64,000 nucleotides of DNA from Curvularia sp. ZM96 (taxonomy: Eukaryota; Ascomycota; Dothideomycetes; Pleosporales; Pleosporaceae): the NCBI GenBank assembly GCA_022457065.1, contig JAJGBQ010000006.1, positions 124,001 to 188,000 of the forward strand, given 5' to 3'. The position numbers were made by a program, and so were the translations under genes. Positions 46,401 through 58,214 of the stretch are shown here, one piece after another. The notes below the pieces were generated by a model, which made no database searches, was not told the DNA's origin, and saw only the letters and a program-made list of their open reading frames with translations. How positions within the stretch are numbered: position 1 is the first letter of the stretch; the number at the start of each line of letters is the position of its first letter.

Positions 46401-47380
46401 GGATTGGTTGGATGGCAGATGTCACCCCCGCGAACAAGAGCGCGGTAGGCTTGCTCTAGTTATGTGATTAGAAATTAGAGGGAAAAAGCGTACAAGTAAA
46501 GGGTAGTTTAGGTCAAAAGTTGGTAGATAAAAGAATTGTATACGTGTAGCGTTGCGTTACAGATAAAAACAATAACATCTGAGTACTTCGTATTGCTAAA
46601 CAATCTAACTAATGAACTAATGTGTGTGCGTCTGAAAGACCCATACCTAATGATTGGACGCATGAACTTTGCCCGTTGGCCTTCTCTAAAGACCCGCGTG
46701 GTGTTGGCTAAGGCTTAAGCACATTACCATTACTATGGTAACTACTATCTAATTATCTAGTTAATGATACGCAACTTTGCTTCAAAGATTACTAAGATAG
46801 AGGTTAGAATACACTGTGTTAGTCGCTTTGTTTAGCGCTATCCTGATTAACTTATCTTGAGGTGGGCAACAGGCCTTGGTAACTGTTGCTACAAAGTAGA
46901 TTTGAGGAGTAAGTATTGTGGTGGAGTAGCACGTGACTAGGATAACACTATATATCAGGGTTTGCTTTCGGAATAGATAGGTATTTTCTTTACTTAATTT
47001 AATACTAGCGATTACTATTCGACCACCAGATTGCAGGTCGCTCCTTGATATTCTTGCACTCGATCTCCTATCGTGCCACAGTATAGTCTCTACTTTAGCC
47101 TCCTACGCGATGAAATCGATTATTATTACGTTGAGGCCCGTCACATCTACAATATAGATCAGAAGGGCTTCATGCTAGATATCGTTAGATATTTAAGGAG
47201 GATTTTAGTAAGGCCTTGTATTAAGGTATAAGAGGGAGGAGTACTATCTATATAGGTAGGCTGGCAAATGGGTATAGGACACCCACAGTAGGCATGGGGT
47301 AGGGCAGGGCTAGATCAGCTAAGAAGTAGATAGGGGCGGAGCTAGATTGCTTACTACTCCTCCACCTTAGTACTTCTTTA
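46401..47380. other. Convergent intergenic with LTR-like debris
   Basis: About 1 kb between convergent genes. The stretch around 46912-47000 (TATTGTGGTGGAGTAGCACGTGACTAG...) is similar to 55331-55430 (TATTGTGGTGCAGTATCACGTGATTAG...), suggesting two remnants of one LTR family. No gene is supported. Confidence 0.4.
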
Positions 47381-50300
47381 TTACCTACTAGTTTCGTACA
47401 AGCTCGCAAACCTTGACTTCCGGCTTAGTAACCTCCCTGGCGCATCAAACTCCACTAGGTGGCCATTATCAAGTAACGCAACCTTATCATACCGAGTGAT
47501 ATGAGTAAGGCGGTGCATAACTGCAAGCACAGTACAGTCTTTGAAACTCGTGTCAATGATATCTTGCATAATCGCCTCCGTCTCACTATCAACGCTGTCG
47601 GCGTGTTAGATCCCGCAGTTTACACTCCTGGCGAACGGCTTACCTGCTAGTAGCCTCGTCGAGTATCAAGACCTTGCTTTTTCTTACCATGGCGCGTGCA
47701 AGACACAGTAGCTGCTTTTGGCCAGCTGACCACTTCTCCAGGTCTATCTCTTTGTTCAACCCCCCCTGCTCGGATATGATTACCCAAAGCCGGACGCGCT
47801 CTAGTGCGTGAATTATGCTTTCGTCTGAAGCTTCTCCAAAAGGGTCAATGTTGAAACGGATTGTTCCAGGTATGAGAAGTGGTTCCTGAGGTACTACATT
47901 GAAGTGAGCGCGAACGTCGGTGCACAGCATGGTGCACACGTCGACACCATCAACAACTACTTGGCCCCCTCGCGTCTCAATCATTTGAATTAGTGCTAGT
48001 ATGATAGACTATGCACTATTTCAGCACTCTATCGTTTGTTGGATAAGTCACAGAAAGTTCTGCTTACCGTTTTGCCGCTGCCAGAGCGTCCACACAGTGC
48101 AACATGTTCCGACGGCCTGACAGATAACGTAATGCCTTTAATTACTGGTTCAGTACTGGAAGAGTAAGCAGCAATCAGTCTCTTGAATTCGACGTTGCCT
48201 TGAGGCGGCCAGTCCTTTGCTGCCCTGGTCTCGCGGTTGCTTTTCTCTTCCGACTCAGTTTCAGCAACGAATCGCTTGATGCGCGCCACTGCACCAATGC
48301 TGGACTCCATCATTGTCCATGCTTTAATCATTCTCATAAGAACAGAGCTAAATGTCATGACCGAGACTAGCGAAACGCCGACGTTACCAGCGCTAAATTC
48401 ATGCTTCCATACTGTGACGACAGTCACTAATACAGCTGCAATGATTGTTACAGTCATGTCTAACATGAAACCAAGCCAGCTATGAATGCAGTACTGTAAA
48501 TAAGCCGGCCGTTGCGATTGGTCGATGAATTTGTGGTTGCGTTCCTGGTATTGTGACTGCCATCCATATGCGCGAATGGTCGCCGCGCCGTCGACGGACT
48601 CGATGAAGTGTGTGTATAGCGGAGCCTTGGCCTCAATCTCAAGGAGACGGACCTGTCTCGACGTCTGCAAGTAGAATTCCTGTAGCAGATAGAGAATCAC
48701 GACGACGAACGGCGCCATGGTAGCTAAGTACTGGGAGAAAACGATAAGAATGATCGCTTTGGTTACAGCGAAGAAGGCGGCTGAACGTACTGTTAGTCCC
48801 AAATATCAAATCGAGACAGTTACCTAGAGGTGTTACTCACTCGAGATGTAATTGATCATGATGAGAGGGAGTTGCATGTCGATGAGTTCCATGTCTTGGC
48901 TGCTCATAGGATATTCATTAGCGTACAGTTGTGTAGCATCGAGAATCATTCAAGTCTTATGTTTTCACTGTTCCAGGAGCATGACTAATGCAAACGCAAA
49001 GGCATTAAAACTTACCTAAACCTGTTCGTCAAAGTACCCGTATCTGTAGTGGTGAAAAATTGAAGTGGGGCCCTGATGCAATTAGCACAGCAGTAACATC
49101 TATATCAGTCTATAAATACCTTATCGTGCTTATGAGCAGATCAGAGTGTAGACGAGAGGCTGAGCTAGATATTATGTTGACAATACCGATCCTTAGGATG
49201 ATTAGTGACCCGAACACAGGAACATATAAGGGTACCTTACCAGCAAGATATGGCGATAGCTACAACTCCAAGAAAACTAAAAAGGGCGTACACGCCCAAG
49301 TACATGGCGACATCCTTGTTGGCATGTTCTTCATTCGCTTCCGACCACCATTTCAGCCACACCGCTGTTGTTTGAGAATGTTAGCTATCTCGAATATTTG
49401 GTTTTGGCATGGTGCACGTACTTGCAAACTCAGTACAGAAGATCCAGACAGCCATGCTAACAAGAAACATGGTGATAACCCAGCGGCCGGAACTAGAGAA
49501 GTAGTAACCATAAACTGACCAATCGCCACTTTTACGCCTCGTGTCGGATAAATCGTTGCTGTTATTTGGCGTAGCTGGCGCTGTGATGGAAGACTCTGCA
49601 AGCGGACTCTCAACCCGGGACATTCCAGTTTTCTCGGCATGTTCCTTGCTCGGTTTCTCATGCCGCAAATCAAGGCCGAGTCTAGCCACATATCCTTCGT
49701 TAGCAATCAATGCTTCTGGACTCCCGGTCTGGACTATTCTGCCGTCTTCAAGAGCGACAATAGTATCACCGAGACTCATAAGTTTAACTATGTAACTATT
49801 CAGCAGGCAAAGTTAAATCTTCGCGTGGGTACAAAGACCTACGACTATGGGTAGCAAGAATGACTGTCGAACCTTGTTTGCGGAACAGTCCATCAGTTCC
49901 TAGTAGGCGCTGCGAGATAAGATCGACAGTGTGAGCATCCATGCCACTGAAGATATCGTCAAGCAGAACAGTATCCTTACGCGAATAAACCGCACGTGCA
50001 AGAGCCTAAACAGATAAGGATTAGTTTATTTGTCCATAGATACTTTCACTAGAAATCTTTACAATCCTTTGTATTTGTCCGCCACTAAGGTTCGAACCTT
50101 TGCTGCCAACGACAGTTTTGTCTCCCCTTTCCAGAACCTGCAGGTCCGCGTTAAGTTGACACATCCCAACAACCGCTTTGTACCAGGTTGGGTCGTATTG
50201 CGCTACACCGACAATATTGCTCTGAATTGTACCGTGCTCCAGCCATGGTTGCTGGGCACAGTATGCAACGCACGATACACGGCTCAGCGCAGGGCCGAGA

Positions 50301-52555
50301 CTAGACACTGTTTCACCTAGTATGCTCTTGATTAGCATAGTCTTGCCGCTGCCGATACCCCCAACACAGACAGTGACGCTTCCTCTTGGTATTTCCAAGT
50401 TAATTTCTTTAAGAAAAGGAGACTTCGATGCCTTCCACGCAAAACTGCTCCCTCTTAGGGAAATAACGTTTTGATCATGATTATCGTCCCGAGCTGGTAA
50501 CACCTGGAAGAGAGGCTGAAGACTGATAGATGAGTTGGGAGGATTGCTGAATTTGGTAGAGCCATCGTGCAAGGGCCCATGGTTGGAATAGTTGGCATAC
50601 TCCTGGATCCGCTCGAAGCTGCCGACGCATTGCAGCAACTGCGGCATAAGCTGAACAAGTTGAATAACCGGAGTCGTGAGCAGATTTATCAGAGCAATTG
50701 CGGTGAACGCCTGGGCGGTCAAAAGCGATCCATTTTTCCGATAGAGTGATATAATGACAGTGACAGCAAAGGTAACCAATGGCGATATATTTTGCGGGCA
50801 CTCTGCTACGAACGTTTAGCAGATATCGACAGGGTCAATCTTAGTAGAAGGGTGTCTTACATAATAGGACATTCCAAACGAGCAGCTTGCGGTAGATTCT
50901 GGATGTCTGTATCTCAACCTCCCGTAGTTTGTGAATCATCTTGGATACTATAGTGGAGAGTCCTAGCATTTTGACACCCTTCATATCGTCAAGTACGCTA
51001 GCGGTAATCCGAAGTCGCGTTTGGACCCTTTCAATCCAGGAGATGTGCGCTTTCCTAGCGCCACGAGACACTGGCACATTAATACAAATAGAGACTGAGT
51101 GCTCTAATCAGCCAAGAAAGATTTCATCCAAGAATGATATACGTACTAAGAATTACCACCACCGGTGCTAAACAGGCTAAGGAGACCTGTTGTTCCAATA
51201 GCCAGATAGCCACGCCAATTTCGATGATGGAGGCCCATAGCTCGTGTATTTGGAGAAAGTTTAAGCCGATGCGCTCGATATCTGTTCCCATCAAGGCGAT
51301 AGCGGTAGTTTCACCAAGGTCAGCTGTCCTTGCTTTCATGGTCTCCTGGTAGACGAGTCCAATGAGTCCACCCTTGATGCGCGTAACAAATCGTGCCGAC
51401 TGATACGATGTCAACGCCGTCGAGCACTTCATAGTAGTCAGCACTTCTCTTCCGTTGTATCAAAGCCAGGTAGAGCATACAGCAACACCAAGATACACTA
51501 GAACCCATGCCCCTATCAATCCTCGACCAAAGTGGGTATCAGCTGTGGCATCTCCCACATATGAGACTGTAGTGTTGATCAAAAGCGGCTGAGCAAAGTA
51601 GAAGACGGACTTGCACAGTCGTGGAGGGATAACAGTTAGAAACGATAATAAATTGGCGCGGAAGCATGCTTTAATGAGGCTGTAGCGGGCTTGGTGATCA
51701 TCTGCGTTTGATTAGTTCGCTCAATATTTACTTATATCGTAAGTACCTGCATCTTTCCCAAGTGCTGACAAGTTTTTCGCGTACCAGATTGCTCTCAAGT
51801 CGAGTATCGAGAGGAGGCAAATCATTCTGAGATATGACTCTTGAGTAACCAGCACGGAAGGTAGCGGTCAGCCAAGTAAAAGTAGTTCGAGTCCAAAGCC
51901 CGCTATATTCCTCCGGTGCACCGAACCTCTTTTCCTCTGCGATGCTTGACTTCTTCTGCACTGACTCGAGTAGTAGCGCTACCGCTGTCAATATCAATGC
52001 CACAGTCATTGTAGCTGCTTCCCCGCCAGCACCTTTTATCAGCCATAGCGTTCGAACTTTTGGAGTGTCAAGAATGGCTATTGCAGAAAGATACAAGACA
52101 AGCAAAGTTGAGGGCCGGAGTGAGCGTTGGTGCACAATGTAAGTAAGCCACGCTGCGCTAAAAATTCCGAAGATAGCTAGCATGTCCGCAGCTAATGATG
52201 CGCTTGTCTGAGCAACAGTCTTCTGTAATCTCAGGATGAGGAATACTAGCTGTGTTATGAGCAAGCCAGCCAAAGCCGCCTGGGTAAATATTATCAGTGA
52301 CACAGCTACCCTGAAGGATCTAGAAACAGAACCCACCAGCTTTCCAAATAGCAATTTCGATCTAACCGAGCAGACAGCGCGCGAATTCACTAGCACTCCG
52401 ACTTGGAACGGTAGTAGTAGGAAAAAAACCGCAGTTGGGGCACAAGAAAAGAAGATATCTTCAAAGAAGATGGTGAAGTCGAAAGTACGACAAACTGGGT
52501 TTACTCTTGGGCCGAAGACTCGGTCACTTCTGGAGGGGCAGCTTGACGACGCCAT
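47381..52555 (-). CDS. ABCC-type (MRP-like) ABC transporter, 14 exons
   Basis: Exons on the minus strand: 52555-51747, 51701-51481, 51426-51147, 51070-50861, 50805-50063, 50005-49843, 49787-49422, 49364-49241, 49191-49120, 49072-49016, 48899-48841, 48780-48068, 48008-47644, 47594-47381. About 1,465 aa. An N-terminal TMD0 with five or so helices precedes two TMD-NBD halves. NBD1: Walker A GGIGSGKT, signature LSGGQIQRI, Walker B TVLLDDIFSGMDA. NBD2: GRSGSGKT, a degenerate signature WSAGQKQ, VLILDEATSSVDSE. Asp in place of Glu after NBD1 Walker B is usual in ABCC proteins. Likely exports drugs, conjugates or metabolites at the plasma or vacuolar membrane. The exon 1/exon 2 join is one base out of phase, a possible frameshift or sequencing error; all other joins are in phase. 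Confidence 0.82.
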
Positions 52556-53272
52556 CGTACCTTGCGCCGGAAGTTTTGACCTCAATGAACAGAAGTGGAT
52601 GATGGGTCTGAGCGAGAACAACAATTCCGGTCTGAGTACAGAGTACAGTGCACACTTGGGGCGGATTATTTGATCAATTAAACCCGAGGTCCACGCTTTC
52701 GGCCGGCCCCTATCAGGGGCCGCGCTATCCTGGACCAATCATCGATCTATCGACACCACTTAGTTGGGGCTTTCCCTCTAGATTGCCAAGGCTTCGCTTC
52801 CCTATCCAATTCCGCGGGGTACTTGATCCGTGACGGTTCCCCTCTCCTTGTGTCCAGCTTCGCTGCATCTGCAACGCACTGCCTCATGCATGACCCGGTT
52901 CAAGATTGCATCGGACTGGACCTCTCCCGATGGCGCGCTGACCTCCTCGAATGAGGCACTAATCTTCACCTCGTGATCCCAGGAGGATTCAACTTACATG
53001 GCGTGTCTACCATGGTTGTGGTATTGCAGTGCAACAAACGGGAGGCTCGGCGTTGGTGTTCCGTCCTAACTGGAGCACGACGCTTTACAGTACAAAGCGA
53101 TGAGCGATCAGTCTCTTCTCAGCTGTTGCATGGAGCACTAGAGAGGAATACACAGTATCGCTTTGCCGTCACCTGCTAGAGAAGCGGGCCCGCGTCGCAG
53201 AGAAGCTGGACGCACAACGGTCGAGCCGTAGAGTTCGCACTGTTTCCGGTCGAATACGAAGGCATACGTCTG
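52556..53272. other. Upstream of the transporter, no gene seen
   Basis: About 0.7 kb of normal composition holding the transporter promoter on its left side. Short open frames on the plus strand (for example 52973-53179) carry nothing recognisable. Part of it may belong to the patatin relic's lost 5' end. Confidence 0.35.
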
Positions 53273-54145
53273 ATGTCTCCATGGTCAAGCTACTATCAGA
53301 TCTGTGGCCTCTGCCTAGGTGCCGACTTCCCTATTATAATCGCACAGGAAAAGATATTGCGCAACATCCTACACGCAAGTTTTGTTGCTACTGTAGAGGC
53401 CTTTCAGCAAAGAGATGCTACGTACGCTGTATTTGAGCACACCTGCACGAGCCGTTCCGCATCGCCTGCAGGACAGCAGACCCGCACGCCTCAGCCGCAG
53501 CAGCTAGAGGCCGTTAATCCTGATGCGCCACCAAAGCCATACAACTATTCTGACATAATCAGCGGGACGAGTAGAGGTAGGTAAGTTGTCACTAAGTTGA
53601 CACGATATATGAACAGAACGCTGGCAATTAAACTTCGGCCTAATCGCCATCATGCTCAACCTACTAAGGATGAGTGTGGCTGACTATATCACAGCATACT
53701 TGTCGCTATCTAACCGCATGTTTCGCAAGACACGGCATCGTGTGACAGTTAACGACTAGGTGCAGGGCTACTTCAACACGGAGGAGCTGGCGTGGGGCCC
53801 TGAGCCGCTGGAGGGCAAGGTCAAGTGCGTGATGTCTATCAGGACAGGGGTGCTGTCGTTCAAGCCGTTCAAGGACGATGTGCTTAATATTGGTAAGGCG
53901 CTAGGTGCAATAGCTACAGAGACCAAGCAGACGGCGCAGCGGTTTCTGTGCCAGCACGTCCTACTAGACAGGACGGGGCGGTACTACTACCAGTTCACGT
54001 TGTGCGAGGGCTAGAAGAAATGGGGCTAGGGGAGGCAACGAACGTTAAGGAGATGGCAGTATCGACGCGACAATATGTTAACTCGTAAGAGGTGTACAAA
54101 TAGATCCAGACGTGCGTAGGCATTATTGCAGGCCGAGTGTTAGTG
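53273..54145 (+). pseudogene. Patatin-like phospholipase, degraded
   Basis: Pieces in order: PDAPPKPYNYSDIISGTS (from 'PKPxxYFDMIGGTSTGG'), FGLIAIMLNLLRMSVADYI, then AYLSLSNRMFRKTRHRVTV, SIRTGVLSFKPFKDDVLNIG, KALGAIATETKQTAQRFL and, in another frame, HVVRGLEEMGLGEATNVKE. These match the start and end of the patatin domain common in fungal NLR-like and lipase proteins. The GxSxG nucleophile motif is damaged (GTSRGR followed by a shift), there is an in-frame TAG before VQGYF, and the middle with the Asp of the dyad is missing. The plus-strand relic cannot encode an active lipase. Confidence 0.6.
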
Positions 54146-54771
54146 CAGACATTGTTTTTGTTTAGAGCTGATAGCTGACGGACGTTATAAGCAATGTCCA
54201 TGTAGCGCATACCCTTTAAAGTTTCATACTCGCAGCAAGCCCTTATAAGTCGCTATCTAGTCTACAGGGAGCTTTATACGAGACTTAGACTTTATTAAAT
54301 TCACCTCGCTAAAGTATGTTACTCACCAAAGAGATCTCTTAGCTAACTACCTTAGTAAGACCCTTGTAGGTGTCTAAGACAATCTGGTGCTGATAAGCAC
54401 GCAGCTTCTATCCTGTAAAATGTTTTTCGAGCTTAGTTAATTAAACTTTACTTCAACGTGTTGGACGCGCGTTCTTGGAGAATAGATCTCGCATTTCCCT
54501 TGTAAATACGATGGTAACTTTTGACCCATGAGCTATTTCTCAACTCCTCAGGCAGATACAATTTGCGACGTGTAGCTGGTAAGACTCCTAGGCCGTTGTA
54601 TAAAGTTTGAGTGTCTTTTGCACACCGTTGTCTACTTATAATAAGCTCCATTCCCTACAGTCTCGTCAGGCCTTCAAGACCTTCACCACCACTTCCGACG
54701 TCCTATTATTTCAATTCAGTGATCAACGTTTGTCTCCATCCAGACTCGCTCGAGAACTAGACACCAGCAAA
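54146..54771. other. No gene seen
   Basis: About 630 bp between two relics; it includes the likely promoter of the small secreted protein gene. Nothing else is supported. Confidence 0.3.
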
Positions 54772-55322
54772 ATGCAACTTTCTGGCTGGATTACATCATT
54801 GACCCTGCTCGCCACCCAAGTCGCTGGCCAGAGACTTACCCACAAGTGCAACGGCGTTGGTGTAACCACTTCTGTAGTAAGTGTGGTCTCCAGCAGGCTC
54901 TGTGCGTACACTCCTCTCTGGAAAATACGCTAACTGCTGCCAAAACAGAGTATAATTGATGCCTTCGGCTATGCCCGATCTAAAGCTGACTATAGCTATG
55001 ACGTAGGTTTGCACCGGGTCAAGCTCGTGCGTCCTGTCAGCAGTTCAACAATAGATTTGTTGATGATTGCTGCATTGTCCACCACCTGGAACTCAGTGGG
55101 TGTAATTGGCTCGGTAATTGTGCGGTTAGAGAGCACTCTCCTACATTTAGCAGAGAGTTATGTCTTACTAATAAGCTTCTAGCCTGCGCGTCGGCGTTCG
55201 CTAGCTCTATTGTAGCCTGCGCTGCTTGTATTGGTGCACCAGAGATAGAGCCTCTTGACATTGCAGGGTGCATATCAGCTACAGGAGCTGCTACAGCTGC
55301 GTGCGCAGATTGTGGGATCTAA
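54772..55322 (+). pseudogene. Cysteine-rich secreted protein, frameshifted
   Basis: ATG 54772 opens MQLSGWITSLTLLATQVAG, a signal peptide, then KCNGVGVTTSV. A 72-nt intron (GTAAGT...AACAG, 54877-54948) joins to SIIDAFGYARSKADYSYDVG. At about 55006 the frame must shift by one base. A Cys-rich frame then runs to TAA at 55320-55322: SCQQFNNRFVDDCC, LSGCNWLGNC, LLACASAFASSIVACAAC and TAACADCGI, with roughly a dozen Cys. No stop interrupts this frame over about 100 codons, which argues for real coding sequ­ence with one recent indel, or a small unrecognised intron. The family is not recognised; it is an effector candidate by size, secretion signal and Cys content only. Confidence 0.5.
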
Positions 55323-56239
55323 GAAAGGATATTGTGGTGCAGTATCACGTGATTAGATCGTGGATATATATTGCGATTGTCTTCTATAAGTAGATAGGGA
55401 CCGTCTTCAATCAATTCTTTATACAGCTTAGATATCAGCTTTATTCTATCTACAAAGTTGAGGGTTACCCTTTAATTCATTTATCTTAATCGCGTATCGT
55501 ACTACAATATATTTATTTTTATTTTTCACTAATGGCTCGCCTGTGGCGATTGGCCTATTAAAAAGTATCATAAAAAACGGTAGGCCACCCCTCAGCCTAC
55601 TAAAGATTAAAGATTAAAAAAAAAAAAAAGGTTTTGTTAAAGTTAGGATTTAAACGCGACACCTCTAGTGCTTCTAGCTCTGCGTCTCGCAAGGCCTTAG
55701 GCGCTAAGACTCTAGCTCTATGTAAGCCTCGAGCCTTAGAGCTTTAGCTTTACGTGTTAAATCTAAAGTATAGATCTAGATAGACCTCTAACTATAGAAT
55801 AACGATAAACTCTAATAAGTAGAAGCCTATTAGGCGGCTAACGACGAGTAGAAAACTCTAAACTTATTAAGCCGTAGTTATAATAAAGACTTATAATAGG
55901 TAGAAAGATATAGACTATAGTAATAAGAAGTACATAGAAAACTCTAAAATTCTTAAACTATAGTCTTGATGTTACGAGTAAGCGAAACTGCTTACGCTAG
56001 CAGGGTTGTAATTAGTTTTAAGGAATGCGGCATAGTAAGCCACAACTACTAGGCCCCACGATTCTTCTTAACTACGCCGCACGTCACGTGACTAATCGTT
56101 AACGATTACATAGCTAAGAGACTAATTAGAAGACGATCGTCTACGATTACTCTATTAATCGTATACGATTAAGCCTTAAGCTAATTATACGTAATCTAGC
56201 ATACTAATCGTATACAATTATTATATTAATTATATATAA
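55323..56239. other. AT-rich repeat debris with a tRNA-like segment
   Basis: No gene is supported. On the minus strand about 55640-55720 holds a weak A-box-like TAGCGCCTAAGG, a B-box-like GCGTTTAAATCC and then a run of T (55617-55629), as in a decayed Pol III transcript or tRNA-derived SINE. Around 56095-56215 the palindromes AATCGTTAACGATT and AATCGTATACGATT recur. Confidence 0.35.
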
Positions 56240-57017
56240 TTATAACTCTTATTTAGTATATAGTAATAGGTATTAAACCTTTATAGCTTAATATATTTAA
56301 CTTAAGTTACGAGTATAAGTATAATACAAGAGTTACTTATAGAGACACTATCTATATTACTCTATTACTTTATCCGCGAAAACTAACTTTAGAGTCTTAA
56401 CACTAGAAGTCTTATATTACTTCTACTTAAGATCTACTCTTAATACTTTAAACACCCTCACGATAAGCGACATTGCTATAGACACTCTAACTACTTTCTA
56501 GACTAGAGAATCTACAACCTATAGTAATAAGCCTAACTTATACTATAGAGACTATAATAAGCTTGAAGCTTAGATTCTCTAGACTAACTAACACTTCTAT
56601 CTTAAAGAGAATAAGATTAATAACAATAACAAGGTTATTATAGCTATCTTATTCTTTTAAGATGACGCTAAGAAATAGGCTAACCCTATTATCTAGCGAT
56701 ATATAGATAATAATATTAAGAATAATAATAACGCAGCCCTAGTTAAGAACTAGAACGCCTTTAAGATTAAAATGCGATAAAACTTCTTACTATTTAAAGA
56801 ATTAGTAGTTGCGGAATAGAAAATCTAGACCCTACAATAAATAGGGCCTGCTACTAACTACATAACTCTATTCTAATAGTACGCTACGAGAATTAACTAG
56901 AATAATAACGCTCTTATGCGTATATATAAGTAAGGTCTTAAACTCTCTATACGTAAGAAACTTATAAGAACTAGAACCTTAATTAATAACCTTAAGAAAC
57001 TTATAACTAAAGCTATA
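56240..57017 (+). pseudogene. gag fragment of another retroelement
   Basis: With TAG/TAA taken as former CAG/CAA, the plus strand reads VIIAILFFQDDAKKQANPII, then FKIKMRQNFLLFKEL and MRIYKQGLKLSIRKKLI. These resemble the capsid-type gag domain of Ty3/gypsy elements. It is cut at 57018 by the LTR of the next element, so it was the target of that insertion. It is non-coding now. Confidence 0.5.
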
Positions 57018-57507
57018 TGTTACACGGGGTCTACACGGGGTAGGGGTATACTTGCCTAGTCTCGGTCCGGGTTAGGGCGAGACGGTGTAATGAAGTATGC
57101 CGTGCGATTGTTGTCTGGCGATTCGTAGTGGAGAGAAGTTATAGGAGTTTAACCGGGTAAAGTAACAATTAATTCTATAACGATAGAATAACTAAGTATC
57201 AATCTGTATAAGAGAAGAACTTATAAGAGTTGACCACAACGAGTGTACTAATGAAATCCAACCTATTCTTATACCTATTACCATCTACCTATCCGTTAGA
57301 GCGGCCCTTGCCATCACTGACGGTCCTGTCTGCTGTAATGGCTCCCTGCTATTACATATGCTCCTGCCATCACTAACAGTTGTCCTTAGCGTGACGGCAG
57401 TCACGTGACCATCGCCCCGCGGTGATTATTACCTTTTAACGTGGCGCCTAATAGTCTCTAACCTACGGCCCTCGTCTAGAAGAGATCCTTTACTATTACT
57501 TGTAATA
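57018..57507 (-). repeat. 3' LTR of the gypsy element
   Basis: 490 bp, starting TGTTACACGGGG and ending CTTGTAATA on the plus strand. It is the reverse complement of the LTRs at 16653 and 19435. The left flank is CTATA; its partner lies outside the window. Confidence 0.85.
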
Positions 57508-57522
57508 TTATCCCCTCTCTTA
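57508..57522 (-). other. Polypurine tract
   Basis: On the minus strand TAAGAGAGGGGATAA abuts the 3' LTR. A purine run at this place primes plus-strand DNA synthesis in LTR retroelements, and it fixes the orientation of the element. Confidence 0.75.
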
Positions 57523-57646
57523 GGGTTATCGTCCTAATACTCTAGATTATCGTTTTCCCGTATGTCGCTTAGCGCTAGTAGCGCAAATAAGTACAAAGGC
57601 ACGCCCGTTGTATCGTAAGCGTTCCTTCCTCTATACCTCCCTAACT

Positions 57647-58100
57647 ATGCCTAAGGTTCCGTCTTCTCGCCGTGTTCGTGCCTAGGGTTCGACTTCCGAG
57701 CGCCGTGCTCGTACTAACCGTGTAAAAGAGTAGGGTCACGAAATAACTTACTATTATAAGTAGTATAAGAAAAAGAACCTTTATTACTTTATAGATACTA
57801 CGACTAGTCGTTACGCTAGGTGTATTTCTGTTACGGCTAAATATAGCCTATTTATTTCTAAGAAAGAGTAGGAGAAGGTTTAGCGTAAGAAGCGGTAGAA
57901 GTAGATCGAGATTGCGCGTTTAAAGGCTTAGCTAGCTTAACGTAAGCTAGAACTTCTAGAGGCTAAGACGCAAGAGTAAGCATTTGCTAATTAAGATCTT
58001 ACTATTCTAAACTTCTAGAATCGCGCAAAAGAGCAGGCCGAGAGGAGTTCTACCCCTAGTACGGACCTTCTAATAACTAGACTATCGCTACCTAAATAGT
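57647..58100 (+). pseudogene. Extra reading frame antisense to the retroelement
   Basis: From ATG 57647 on the plus strand the frame reads MPKVPSSRRVRA, then TSERRARTNRVKE, TTTSRYARCISVTAKYSLF, a basic coiled-coil-like stretch (IEIARLKA, RKLELLEAKTQE) and NRAKEQAERSSTPSTD. The only interruptions are TAG codons, each where CAG (Gln) fits a Q-rich coiled coil. The minus-strand reading of the same stretch has no recognisable retroviral domain; it lies between the chromodomain and the 3' LTR. This looks like an additional ORF carried by the element in the opposite direction. Its function is unknown. Confidence 0.5.
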
Positions 58101-58214
58101 CAACTAACTTAGGCTAGTTATAGACTAACGCTTCTTTCGACCCTTTTTCTCTTAATTACTTTCTTTCCCTTAAGAATCTAGTTCTTGTCTCTTTAGATAT
58201 TTCTAGTAGTACTT

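Noticed and set aside
55900..56240. Palindromes such as AATCGTATACGATT as a replication origin or terminator
   Set aside because: They lie in RIP-degraded DNA with no associated genes; TA-rich palindromes arise easily there.
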